Positions 25,212-33,604 of a stretch of 64,000 nt of DNA are shown here, in pieces. Source of the stretch: a bacterium (GTDB taxonomy: Bacteria > Desulfobacterota > Binatia > Binatales > Binataceae); contig JADBKU010000002.1 in the NCBI GenBank assembly GCA_014896235.1, positions 58,307 to 122,306 of the forward strand, in the 5' to 3' direction. The notes beneath the pieces are model-generated. The model searched no databases. It had not been told where the DNA came from and saw nothing but the letters and a program-made list of their open reading frames with translations. The position numbers were made by a program, and so were the translations under genes. Numbering within the stretch: position 1 is the first letter of the stretch; each line of letters starts with the position of its first letter.

Positions 25212-26477
25212 TTGGCGATGGATCGAATGATCATTCACGGCGGCGTGCCTTTGCGCGGCACGGTCGCATTGAGCGGCAGCAAAAACGCCGCGCTGCCGAT
25301 CATGATGGCGGCGACGCTCACCGCCGAGCCGGTGACGCTCCGCAACGTGCCGCGCCTGCGCGATGTCAGGACGGCGATCGAACTGCTGGGCGGACTGGGC
25401 GTGGCCGCGCGATGGACCGGCGAACACGAACTTGAACTGCACGCCCATACGCTGAGCGCGCACGAGGCGCCGTACGATCTGGTCAAAACGATGCGCGCGT
25501 CGTTCGTGGTGCTGGGACCGCTGCTGGCGCGCGCGGGCCGGGCGCGGGTTTCGACTCCGGGCGGATGCGCGATCGGCGCGCGGCCCGTCAATTTGCATAT
25601 CGCCGGAGTGCGGGCGCTCGGCGCGCGCGTGCAACTGCGCCACGGTTACGTCGAAGCGCACGCGCCGCGCCTTTCCGGCGCGCGGATCTGGCTCGATAAT
25701 CCGAGCGTCGGCGCGACCGAGAATATCCTGATGGCTGCGACGCTGGCGCGCGGCCGCACCGTCATCGAAAACGCCGCGCGCGAACCCGAAGTGGCCGATC
25801 TGGCGCGGATGCTCACGGCGATGGGCGCGCAAATCTCAGGCGCGGGCACGCACGTGATCGAAATCGAGGGCGTCGAACGCCTGCACGGCGCCGAGCATAC
25901 CGTGATTCCCGATCGGATCGAGGCGGGGTCGCTGATGGCCGCCGCCGCGGCGACCGGCGGCGAAATCGTGATCAGCGGCGCGCCGGTGAACGATCTGGAC
26001 GCGGTGATCGTCAAGCTGCGCGAGGCGGGCGTCGAAATCGAAGCCGTCGCGGGCGGACTCAGAGTCGCGCGGCCCGGCCGCTTGCGCCCGATCGAACTGC
26101 GGACGCTGCCGTATCCCGGCTTTCCGACCGATCTGCAGGCTCAGATGATGGCGATGCTGACGCTGGCGGACGGCGCCTCGGTAATCACCGAGACGATCTT
26201 CGAAAACCGCTTCATGCACGCGCAGGAGCTGATCCGAATGGGCGCGGATATCGTGATGAAAGGCGCCACGGCGGTGGTGCGCGGCCCCTCGCGGCTGAGC
26301 GGCGCGCCGGTGATGGCTACCGACTTGCGCGCCTCGATGGGCCTGATTGTCGCGGGATTGGCGGCCGAAAACACGACCTCGGTCAGCCGCGTGTATCATC
26401 TGGATCGCGGGTATGAAGCGCTCGATCGCAAGTTGGCCGCGCTCGGCGCGCGAATCGAACGGACCGCCGATGAGTGA
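25212..26477 (+). CDS. murA: UDP-N-acetylglucosamine 1-carboxyvinyltransferase
   Basis: First committed step of peptidoglycan synthesis: enolpyruvyl transfer from PEP to UDP-GlcNAc in the cytoplasm. SGSKNAALPI near the N-terminus and PGGCAIGARP with the catalytic, fosfomycin-target Cys119 identify it. The TTG at 25212 is seven bases after GGGGGAG and is kept; ATG 25218 is the alternative. Length 421. Its stop overlaps the hisD start by eight bases (ATGAGTGA). Confidence 0.97.
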   Translation: MAMDRMIIHGGVPLRGTVALSGSKNAALPIMMAATLTAEPVTLRNVPRLRDVRTAIELLGGLGVAARWTGEHELELHAHTLSAHEAPYDLVKTMRASFVVLGPLLARAGRARVSTPGGCAIGARPVNLHIAGVRALGARVQLRHGYVEAHAPRLSGARIWLDNPSVGATENILMAATLARGRTVIENAAREPEVADLARMLTAMGAQISGAGTHVIEIEGVERLHGAEHTVIPDRIEAGSLMAAAAATGGEIVISGAPVNDLDAVIVKLREAGVEIEAVAGGLRVARPGRLRPIELRTLPYPGFPTDLQAQMMAMLTLADGASVITETIFENRFMHAQELIRMGADIVMKGATAVVRGPSRLSGAPVMATDLRASMGLIVAGLAAENTTSVSRVYHLDRGYEALDRKLAALGARIERTADE

Positions 26478-27903
26478 GGAAGCGCGCATCCTGACCGCAA
26501 ATCGCAAAGCGAATTCAAAGGCGCGGCTGAAGATTTATGACGCCGGCTCGCCGGCGCTCGCGCGCTTGCTCGCCGCGCTCGGCGGTCGGCGCGCGGCGGA
26601 CGGCGGGAAACTTGACGCGGCGGTGGCTGAAATAATCGCGACCGTGCGCCGCCGCGGCGATCGCGCATTGATCGACTACGCGCGGCGCTTCGACCGCGCG
26701 CGCCTGACGCCGGCGACGCTGCGCGTCACGGGCGAGGAATTGCGGGCCGCGCGCGACGGATTGCCCGCGCCCGAGCGGCGCGCCCTGGAGCTGGCCGCGC
26801 GGCGTATCGCGGAGTTCCATCGCCGCACGCTCGAGCATTCTTTCGCTTATCGCGACCGACATGGGATGCGGCTCGGACAGATCGTCCGGCCGCTGCGGCG
26901 CGTGGGAATTTACGTGCCCGGCGGGATGGGCGCGTATCCCTCGACCGTGCTGATGAACGCGCTGCCGGCGCGCGTCGCCGGAGTGAAGGAAATCGTGATG
27001 GTCTCGCCGGCGTCGGCGGAGGGCGACCGGCCGGCCGCGCTGGCGGCGGCGGCGATCGCGGGGGTGGACGAAGTCTACCGGATCGGCGGCGCTCATGCGG
27101 TCGCGGCGCTGGCCTTCGGCACGAAAACGATCGCGCCGGTGGACAAGATTGTCGGACCCGGCAACGCCTGGGTGCAGGCGGCCAAGCGGATGGTTTACGG
27201 CGCGGTCGATATCGACAAGATGGCGGGGCCGAGCGAAGTGCTGGTGATCGCCGACCACAAGGCGAATCCCGAATGGGTCGCGGCCGATTTGATCGCGCAG
27301 GCGGAACACGGCTCGGGCGACGAAGCGGCGATCCTGGTCACGCCGTCGCGCGCGCTGGCCGAGGCGTCAGCCGCCGCGGTCGATCGGGCGCTCAGGGATT
27401 TGCCGCGCGCCGGAGCGGTCGCCCGGGTATTCAGGAATCGCGCCGCTGCGGTCGTGGTGAAGGACCTCGACGCCGCCTTCGAGCTGGCGAACCAAATCGC
27501 GCCGGAGCATCTGGAGTTGGAAATCGAGCAGGCGGCGCGATGGCTCGGGCGGGTCGCCAACGCCGGCGCGGTGTTCGTCGGCGGGCGGAGTCCGGCGCCG
27601 CTGGGCGACTATCTGGCGGGGCCGAACCACGTTTTGCCGACGGGCGGATCGGCGCGCTTCGCCTCGCCGCTCGGCGCCTACGACTTCCTGAAGCGAACCA
27701 GTATAATCGAGGCGTCGGCGCGGTCGCTGCGAGCGTTGGGGCCGGCGGCGGCCCGTCTGGCGCGGATGGAAGGACTCGAGGCGCACGCCCGCGCGATCGA
27801 AATTCGCGCCGGCGACGCGGCGGCCGTCGTCAAAGCCAAGCGGCGAGGAAAGGTGGGCGCGCAGCGCAAACGATCAGATGGAATCGCGAAACCGGACGCA
27901 TAG
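26470..27903 (+). CDS. hisD: Histidinol dehydrogenase
   Basis: Last two oxidation steps of histidine synthesis, zinc and NAD dependent. GRRVGIYVPGG-type text (LRRVGIYVPGGMGAYPS), KIVGPGNAWVQAAKR, AGPSEVLVIAD and QAEHGSGDEA are family landmarks, with the metal and base residues in HVLPTGGSARF. The start at 26470 overlaps murA. At 477 residues it is longer than usual; the final 40 or so residues are a basic tail (AKRRGKVGAQRKRS) with no family counterpart. Confidence 0.96.
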   Translation: MSEEARILTANRKANSKARLKIYDAGSPALARLLAALGGRRAADGGKLDAAVAEIIATVRRRGDRALIDYARRFDRARLTPATLRVTGEELRAARDGLPAPERRALELAARRIAEFHRRTLEHSFAYRDRHGMRLGQIVRPLRRVGIYVPGGMGAYPSTVLMNALPARVAGVKEIVMVSPASAEGDRPAALAAAAIAGVDEVYRIGGAHAVAALAFGTKTIAPVDKIVGPGNAWVQAAKRMVYGAVDIDKMAGPSEVLVIADHKANPEWVAADLIAQAEHGSGDEAAILVTPSRALAEASAAAVDRALRDLPRAGAVARVFRNRAAAVVVKDLDAAFELANQIAPEHLELEIEQAARWLGRVANAGAVFVGGRSPAPLGDYLAGPNHVLPTGGSARFASPLGAYDFLKRTSIIEASARSLRALGPAAARLARMEGLEAHARAIEIRAGDAAAVVKAKRRGKVGAQRKRSDGIAKPDA

Positions 27904-28540
27904 CCGGACTGTTGCCGCGGCAAGTTCCGCGCAGAAGACGGCGGCCGCGCCGCCGCGCGTGGCGCAGATCGAGCGGCGCACGCGCGAAACCTCGATCGAG
28001 GCCGCGCTCCGGCTTGACGGCTCCGGCCATGGCGAAATCGCGACCGGCGTGCCGTTTCTCGATCACATGCTGGAAAGCTTCGCGCGCCACGGTTTTTTCG
28101 ATCTGCGCGTGAACGCGACCGGCGATTTGCATATCGACGACCATCACACGGTCGAAGACGTCGGGATCGTGCTCGGCCGCGCGTTTCGCGAGGCGCTGGG
28201 CGATCGCTCGGGAATTCGGCGCTTCGGCCATGCGGTCGCGCCGCTGGACGAGGCGCTGTGCGCGGCCACCGTGGATATCAGCGGCAGATCGTACCTGGCG
28301 TATGGCCTCGAAATCCGCGAGGAGCGGATCGGCAACTTCCAGACCGTACTGGTCGGCGACTTCATGAAGGCGTTCGCCGACGAGACCGGCATGAATCTCC
28401 ATCTGGTGATGCATTCGGGCCGCAATCCGCATCATATCGTCGAAGCCGCCTTCAAGGCGCTGGCGCGCGCTATGGATCAGGCGACGGCGATCGAGCCGCG
28501 GCTGAGCGGAGCGCTCTCGACCAAGGGGACGCTGTCCTGA
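27878..28540 (+). CDS. hisB: Imidazoleglycerol-phosphate dehydratase
   Basis: Dehydrates imidazoleglycerol phosphate in histidine synthesis. The metal-binding motifs are complete: FLDHMLESFARHG, DDHHTVED, AVAPLDEAL and HHIVEAAFKALARA. The first 30 residues are Ser/Ala/Thr-rich and overlap the hisD end by 26 bases; a GTG at 27958 (VAQIERRTRET) would give the standard N-terminus. I keep the ATG, with the start open. Monofunctional, without the phosphatase domain of enteric HisB. Confidence 0.95.
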   Translation: MESRNRTHSRTVAAASSAQKTAAAPPRVAQIERRTRETSIEAALRLDGSGHGEIATGVPFLDHMLESFARHGFFDLRVNATGDLHIDDHHTVEDVGIVLGRAFREALGDRSGIRRFGHAVAPLDEALCAATVDISGRSYLAYGLEIREERIGNFQTVLVGDFMKAFADETGMNLHLVMHSGRNPHHIVEAAFKALARAMDQATAIEPRLSGALSTKGTLS

Positions 28541-29289
28541 AACCGCCGTTCGACCGTTTTCTGGTAATCCCGTCGATCGATTTGAAGGGCGGGGAAGTGG
28601 TGCGGCTGTTGCGCGGCGACATGAACCGCGCGACAGTCTATGGCGCCGATCCGGCCGCGGCCGCGCGCGCGTTTGAGCGCGACGGCGCGGCGCTAATCCA
28701 CATCGTCGATCTGGACGGCGCGATCGCGGGCGAACCGCGCAACCTCGCGGCCATCGCGGCGATCCGCGCGGCGGTGCGATGCCGAATCGACGTGAGCGGC
28801 GGGCTGCGGACGATCGGATCCGTACGCGCCGCGATCGCGGCTGGCGCTGATTTCATCTCGATCGGCTCGGCGGCGTTTCTCGATCCGGAATTGATTCGCC
28901 AGGCATGCGAAGAATTTCCCGGACGAATCTTCGGCTCGCTCGATTTGCGCGGCGGAAAGCTCGCGATTCGCGGCTGGGTCGAGACCAGCGAACTCGGCGT
29001 CGCCGAAGCCGCGGAACGGTTTCGGACGGCCGGGGTCGCGGCGATAATCGCCACCGATATCACGCGGGACGGTGCTGAAACGGGCGCCGATCTCGAGCTG
29101 TTCGCAAGCGTCGCACAAACCGCCGGCGTGCCGATTATCGCGTCGGGCGGAGTCGCGACGCTGGCAGACCTGCGCGCGTTGCGAAATCTCTACGCGCAAG
29201 GCGTGGTCGGCGCCATTTCCGGCCGTGCGATCTATGAAGGCCGTTTTCGGCTGGCCGACGCTATCGCGGTTACCGCGAATCGGCAATAA
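28537..29289 (+). CDS. hisA: ProFAR isomerase, apparent CTG start
   Basis: Phosphoribosyl-formimino-AICAR-phosphate isomerase, a beta-alpha barrel enzyme of about 250 residues. VIPSIDLKGGEVVRL contains the catalytic Asp of strand 1, DVSGGLRT and IASGGVATLADL the phosphate sites, and ATDITRDGAETG the second acid. The first ATG in the domain (MNRATVYG) would remove strand 1. No ATG, GTG or TTG lies in frame between the hisB end and that strand; a CTG overlaps the hisB stop as CTGA, after AAGGGGAC, so I place the start there. Confidence 0.85.
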   Translation: MKPPFDRFLVIPSIDLKGGEVVRLLRGDMNRATVYGADPAAAARAFERDGAALIHIVDLDGAIAGEPRNLAAIAAIRAAVRCRIDVSGGLRTIGSVRAAIAAGADFISIGSAAFLDPELIRQACEEFPGRIFGSLDLRGGKLAIRGWVETSELGVAEAAERFRTAGVAAIIATDITRDGAETGADLELFASVAQTAGVPIIASGGVATLADLRALRNLYAQGVVGAISGRAIYEGRFRLADAIAVTANRQ

Positions 29290-29596
29290 TCGTCTTTCTT
29301 CGCATATAAACGGTTAACGCTGCGGTGCGGCGATCCTGCGAATCGCGGCCATGAGCATCAGCGGCGCGCTATCCTAAGAATCGATCGGCAACTTTATGTA
29401 AGTCTGCCGAAAATCTCTCCGCATATAGCTTTAATTCTCTACGTGTGGCCCTTAGCGGGAACTTGGGCGTATTTTGCTCTTGACTAATCTTTGAGCCAAT
29501 ATCATTATGACGTTGCAAAAAGGTGACAGAAATGGTGGCTGTGAGGAGACAGTGTCGCGTTGGTGAAACCAAAACTGTTTCATTGGAGTAACTACG
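29290..29596. other. AT-rich region upstream of the Tad-like array
   Basis: About 300 bases with no gene, clearly richer in A and T than the his genes before it. It marks a compositional edge of the Tad-like block and holds the candidate promoter listed separately. The antisense ORF covering it is not convincing. Confidence 0.5.
29480..29508 (+). promoter_or_regulatory. Candidate promoter of the Tad-like array
   Basis: TTGACT (29480-29485), a 17-base spacer and CATTAT (29503-29508) lie about 90 bases before the first TadG-like start. The -35 matches five of six consensus bases and the -10 four. Confidence 0.35.
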
Positions 29597-30688
29597 ATGC
29601 CTGCGCGAAACAAGAGACCAGTCGTGAAATTTTCGCCACGTTACGCAAAAGGCCAGATGGCCGTTATCCTCACGCTCGTAATTGCGACGCTGATTGGCGC
29701 GATGGCGCTCGGCGCGGACGTCGCCGTGATGTACTTCAACCATCTGCAACTGCAGAAGGGCGTCGATGCGGCGGCGCTGGCCGGCGCCAATTTTCTTGAG
29801 GGCAGCTACACGTATACGCCGACCAACGCCAACTGCGGCGGCCAGAGCGACTATGCGAAAGAGGCGGCCTGCGATTACGCGGCCAACGACGGCCTGATCT
29901 CCGCGAACAATACGACATTGACTTTCAACGAACCCGGCACGGGCCTGCCCGCCGGCGCCCCGACGCCTAACATCCAGGTGATCGCGAGTCGCAGCAATCT
30001 TCCCTATTTGTTCGGGCGGGTGCTGGGACTGAACAGCTACACGGTCGCCGCGGTGGCGACGGCCAAGGCAAGCGGACCAACGACCTCGGTCAACGGTATG
30101 TTTCCGATGGGCATGCAGTGCACCTCGCCGTGCTCGCTCGCCAATGTAACGCCCGGAAGCCCGGTGCAGTTCAACGTGAAGTTCACGCCGTTTGCGGAGG
30201 CGCCGGGTAATTGGCAGTGGCTGAATAACGGTTCGGGAGCTAGCGGGCTTGCGAGCGCGATAACCAACGGTATGTCTGGAACTTATTCTGTTTACGGAAG
30301 CGGCGGAACCGGACAAACTTTCATTACGACCGAGCCGGGCAATAAAGGCAACTCAGGGCCGGTAAATCAGGCCTTTACCTCCCGATTCAGCTCGCCTAAT
30401 TGCCCAGCGCTGTCGTCCGATCCTTGCGGTGGTGGCAGCGTTACCGACATTCCACCCGGCGATCCTTGTTTGGTGGTTGTGCCGGCAGTGGATTACGCCG
30501 GTTGCAACGGCCAATGCACCGCGAACATTCTTGCCTTCGCTGACGTCTATATCGAGCCAGGCAGCAACACGAGAAATAACACGAACATCACGGCGTGTTT
30601 CGTGCAAGCCGTCACTGCCAACACGATTTCGGGCGGTTCGAATCCGGTGAACCTCGGATCGTATGCGCAACCTCAATTGATCGAGTGA
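29597..30688 (+). CDS. TadG-like secreted/pilus-associated protein 1
   Basis: Protein of 363 residues. A short basic N-terminus with KGQMA precedes a membrane segment (VILTLVIATLIGAMALGADVAVMYF, residues about 20-44) and QKGVDAAALAGANFL, the TadG/TadE N-terminal signature. The rest is predicted outside the inner membrane: Gly/Asn/Thr-rich, with NGMFPMGM, APGNWQWLN, TEPGNK, VVVPAVDYAGCNGQC and the C-terminal tail AQPQLIE. These blocks recur in the next two genes. TTGGAG precedes the ATG. Probably a surface or pilus-associated protein; no Tad motor is nearby. Confidence 0.82.
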   Translation: MPARNKRPVVKFSPRYAKGQMAVILTLVIATLIGAMALGADVAVMYFNHLQLQKGVDAAALAGANFLEGSYTYTPTNANCGGQSDYAKEAACDYAANDGLISANNTTLTFNEPGTGLPAGAPTPNIQVIASRSNLPYLFGRVLGLNSYTVAAVATAKASGPTTSVNGMFPMGMQCTSPCSLANVTPGSPVQFNVKFTPFAEAPGNWQWLNNGSGASGLASAITNGMSGTYSVYGSGGTGQTFITTEPGNKGNSGPVNQAFTSRFSSPNCPALSSDPCGGGSVTDIPPGDPCLVVVPAVDYAGCNGQCTANILAFADVYIEPGSNTRNNTNITACFVQAVTANTISGGSNPVNLGSYAQPQLIE

Positions 30689-30726
30689 GGCCATAACGAT
30701 TCTCCAAGGCGTTTGACGGAATTTTC

Positions 30727-30774
30727 GGGCCGCGTCGCAGGATGGTACGTTCTGACGCGGCCCGCTTCATTTTG
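30727..30774 (+). terminator. Hairpin terminator after the first TadG-like gene
   Basis: GGGCCGCGTC and GACGCGGCCC form a ten-base perfect stem with a 17-base loop, followed by GCTTCATTTT. It should end or attenuate transcription between the first and second array genes. Confidence 0.7.
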
Positions 30775-30933
30775 AGAGTGCCGCAATCCGTCCGAACCTC
30801 CGCTTTTACATGATAAAAGGGCCTTTTTCGGCCAATTCCAGCGGCCGATCGACGGCACGCTACCTGCTCTATCCGATCGGGCGCTGGGCGGCGGCGTGAG
30901 CTCTCTCGCCAGCCCGGACCGCGGAAGTTCAGG

Positions 30934-32031
30934 ATGGTCGCGTCATTTTCAGCGTTTCTTGATTGGGCGGCAAAACGGCCCAAAACCGTTGCGCGCGGGT
31001 TCGCTCGCGGTCAGGCGCTGACCATTATTATTCCAGCGCTCGTGGTGCTAATCGGCGGGATGGCCCTGTGCGCCGATTTCAGCGTGACGCTGCACGAATG
31101 GATGATCTTGCGCAAGGCGGCGGACGCCGCCGCGCTGGCGGGCGCGACCTATCTGCTGCCGGCGACCACCGGCGCCTCGACGCTGCCGCCGATAACGCTT
31201 AACGGTTCGTGCAGCTTCACTTCGCAAGCGGAAAACGTCGCGTGCACCTACGCGATGCAGAACTTCGCGCAAATTTCGGACATCAGCGCGATCGAATATC
31301 CCGCGCCGGACTATTCGGGTTCGACCCAAACGATCGAAGTCGTTTTAAAGCGGACCACCGTGCCGGTCCTGTTTCTTCGCGCGCTTTCCTCGATGACCGA
31401 CTACACGGTGGGCGCGATGGCGATCGCGGAAGCGCCGACCGCGGCCAGCACGATTCGCAACGGGCTGTTCCCCGCCGGGATGCCGGCGGATCCAAACGGC
31501 GGCGCGCTAACCTATGGCGAATCCTTTCAACTCACCGGCAGCTATTCTCCCGGAAACTGGGGGTGGTTGAACATCCCGGCTGATTCAAGCGGCGGTTCGT
31601 CGGCATCGACGGCCCCGCAGGGAACCGACAGCGGCTCAAGCAATCTGGCCAACAATATCGAATACGGATGCACTTGTACGGCTTCGGTCGGGCAGTGGTT
31701 CAATACCGAAACGGGCGTCAATGCCGGGCCGGTGGCGAACGCGATGGCGGCAATCGGTGTGAGTTCGACGCCGACGCCGCTGCCGTCAACTCTGACCGGC
31801 AACGAGCCGCAACTCGTGACGGTGCCGGTGGTCGATTGGAGCACGGCGTCTGGCGGCTCGGGCGCTGTGCAAATTCTGGGATTCGCCGAAGTCTGGCTGT
31901 CCAGCTATACGAAAAGCTCGAGCACCGAGCGTTTGACCGTCCAATTCGTCCAGTACGTATCCAAATTCGCGACTGCTGGCGGCGCCGCCAACAGTTTCGG
32001 CGCGTTCGCACCGGCGCAGCTCGTCGAGTAA
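30934..32031 (+). CDS. TadG-like secreted/pilus-associated protein 2
   Basis: Protein of 365 residues with the same plan as its neighbours but a more divergent N-terminus: RGQALTIIIPALVVLIGGMALCADFSV membrane segment, then RKAADAAALAGATYLLP. The outer part has NGLFPAGM, SPGNWGWLN, NTETGVNAGPV, LVTVPVVDW and ILGFAEVWL, and ends APAQLVE. The GCxGxC pair of proteins 1 and 3 is replaced by a Ser/Gly stretch. It lies 245 bases after gene 1, beyond a terminator, so it may have its own promoter. Function is inferred only from the family. Confidence 0.8.
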   Translation: MVASFSAFLDWAAKRPKTVARGFARGQALTIIIPALVVLIGGMALCADFSVTLHEWMILRKAADAAALAGATYLLPATTGASTLPPITLNGSCSFTSQAENVACTYAMQNFAQISDISAIEYPAPDYSGSTQTIEVVLKRTTVPVLFLRALSSMTDYTVGAMAIAEAPTAASTIRNGLFPAGMPADPNGGALTYGESFQLTGSYSPGNWGWLNIPADSSGGSSASTAPQGTDSGSSNLANNIEYGCTCTASVGQWFNTETGVNAGPVANAMAAIGVSSTPTPLPSTLTGNEPQLVTVPVVDWSTASGGSGAVQILGFAEVWLSSYTKSSSTERLTVQFVQYVSKFATAGGAANSFGAFAPAQLVE

Positions 32032-32192
32032 ACCGCATATAACTTCCACCGGCGCTGATTGTGCGCGCGATTCCATTTACGTTGCAGTCGCGCAACAACA
32101 AGCGCCGCACCTCGCCAAGTATTTCACCATTGGCATAATTTAGCCTAAATTAACATGTTATATTACGGCATGTGGCTTGCTAATCAGCCGCA

Positions 32193-32236
32193 ACTAGAAA
32201 TTCAGATGATTTATTTGGTTTAGAGCAATTTCTAGT
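32193..32236 (+). promoter_or_regulatory. Leader stem-loop upstream of the third TadG-like gene
   Basis: ACTAGAAATT and AATTTCTAGT form a ten-base perfect stem with a 24-base loop. It ends two bases before the GAGG ribosome site of the next gene and could control its translation. A TAACATGTTA palindrome lies upstream at 32151. Confidence 0.45.
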
Positions 32237-32249
32237 CGAGGCGTTGGCG

Positions 32250-33380
32250 ATGAAATGGCAAAAGACGCATGATTTATCTGTCAGGGCAGCCGTAAAGCGC
32301 ATTCAGCGATACTCTTCAGGCCAGACGGCCGTAATCCTCACGCTGGCAATCGTGACGCTTATTGGCGCTATGGCGTTGGGCGCCGACGTCGCGGTGTTCT
32401 ATTTTAATCATATGCAACTCCAGAAGGCTGCAGATGCGGCGGCGCTTGCCGGCGCCTCTTATTTGCCCTCCGATCCGGCCACTGCGACAGCGACCGCGCA
32501 AACTTATGCGACCAATAACGGCATCAAGAACACCGACACCTTTAACTCGCAGACCCTAGCGAACGATACCGAACTCGAGGTGACGATTCAGCGCACCGTT
32601 CCCTATTTCTTCGCCCGGTTGCTCGGACTGACGAACGGGATCGTCGGGGTCGAGGCGATTGCGCAGAACTCGGGTTCGACAAGCACGGTTAATTGCGGTC
32701 CGAACTGTCCGGTCGCCGGCGCCACAGGCAGCAATACGACGGCCGGCAGCGGAGCGGTCGGCAGCGGAGCGCCGTTTGCCGGCGGATGCGGCTCATCGAC
32801 CGGTCAATACAACGTGCTGCCGATCGCCGTGGATTATCTTACGGCAGGTTCTTATGTTCAGGGACAATCGTACACGCTGAATCGGATGGATTCGGTCGGC
32901 AACGGGCCATGGGTCGATGCGCCGGGCAATTGGGGCTTCGTTTCGTTATGCGGCAACGGCAACGGCGGCGCGGGACTGAGGACAGCGATCGCTGACGGCT
33001 ATTACGGCGAATTAAGCATCGGCAACACGCTCGAAACGGTGCCTGGCGTCAAAAACGGCCCTGCAAGTCAAGGACTTCAGGGCCTGCTCGATCGCGCGCC
33101 GGGAACTTCAGCCGTGCCGACGCCAGCGACCTTCAACCCGAGCGATCCACGCGCCGTGATCATCCCGATGGTCAATTTCCAAGGGTGTACCGGGAAGTGC
33201 GCCGTGCCAATCACCGGCTTCCTGGCCTTTTACATCAACGAGGTGAGCACCGGCACAAACTCCAATGGCGTCAGCGGCGCGATTCAAGGAACGTTTATCG
33301 CGATGGTCGATCCGAACAGCGTGTCGAGCATCAACGCACCAAACGCGGGCGCGTTGAGCGATGCCGTTCTGATCAAATAA
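32250..33380 (+). CDS. TadG-like secreted/pilus-associated protein 3
   Basis: Protein of 376 residues, nearly identical to protein 1 over the N-terminus (AVILTLAIVTLIGAMALGADV, then LQKAADAAALAGASYL). The track start is a TTG; ATG 32250 follows GAGG at the right spacing. The outer part has LPIAVDYL, APGNWGF, VPGVKNGPASQ, VIIPMVNFQGCTGKC and ends in ALSDAVLIK. Cys pairs could form disulfides in the periplasm or outside. It looks like a paralogue born from duplication with gene 1. Role unknown. Confidence 0.82.
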   Translation: MKWQKTHDLSVRAAVKRIQRYSSGQTAVILTLAIVTLIGAMALGADVAVFYFNHMQLQKAADAAALAGASYLPSDPATATATAQTYATNNGIKNTDTFNSQTLANDTELEVTIQRTVPYFFARLLGLTNGIVGVEAIAQNSGSTSTVNCGPNCPVAGATGSNTTAGSGAVGSGAPFAGGCGSSTGQYNVLPIAVDYLTAGSYVQGQSYTLNRMDSVGNGPWVDAPGNWGFVSLCGNGNGGAGLRTAIADGYYGELSIGNTLETVPGVKNGPASQGLQGLLDRAPGTSAVPTPATFNPSDPRAVIIPMVNFQGCTGKCAVPITGFLAFYINEVSTGTNSNGVSGAIQGTFIAMVDPNSVSSINAPNAGALSDAVLIK

Positions 33381-33413
33381 CACGATGATGTGGTAGCGTG
33401 CGTTTCGCGTTGA

Positions 33414-33460
33414 GACGCCGCGTAGGAAGAAATCTTTCGGTCTTTCCTCTTTACGGCGTC
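33414..33460 (+). terminator. Bulged hairpin after the third TadG-like gene
   Basis: GACGCCG...AGGAAGA pairs with TCTTTCCT...CGGCGTC around a short loop with a few unpaired bases. It lies 33 bases after the stop. The downstream T-run is poor, so termination may be partial. Confidence 0.5.
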
Positions 33461-33604
33461 CTGCTTGGTTTAAGAGCGCAGCGTCTGCGGCTGTTGGTCT
33501 GATTTTTGCCCCTAAGTTCTGCGCCTGAAACATTTGAATAGCCAATTTGCGGTCTATAAGCAGCTTTTTCTGCTTTTGGCGATTCAATGAGGGGAGGCGA
33601 TTAG

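Noticed and set aside
25037-25435. 132-residue ORF with a possible ribosome site before murA
   Set aside because: It runs over 200 bases into murA in another frame and its second half is a typical Arg-rich shadow. A short leader peptide cannot be excluded but is not supported.
29369-30316. 315-residue ORF antisense to the first TadG-like gene
   Set aside because: It overlaps a gene with a clear membrane signature and ribosome site and carries no recognisable motif.
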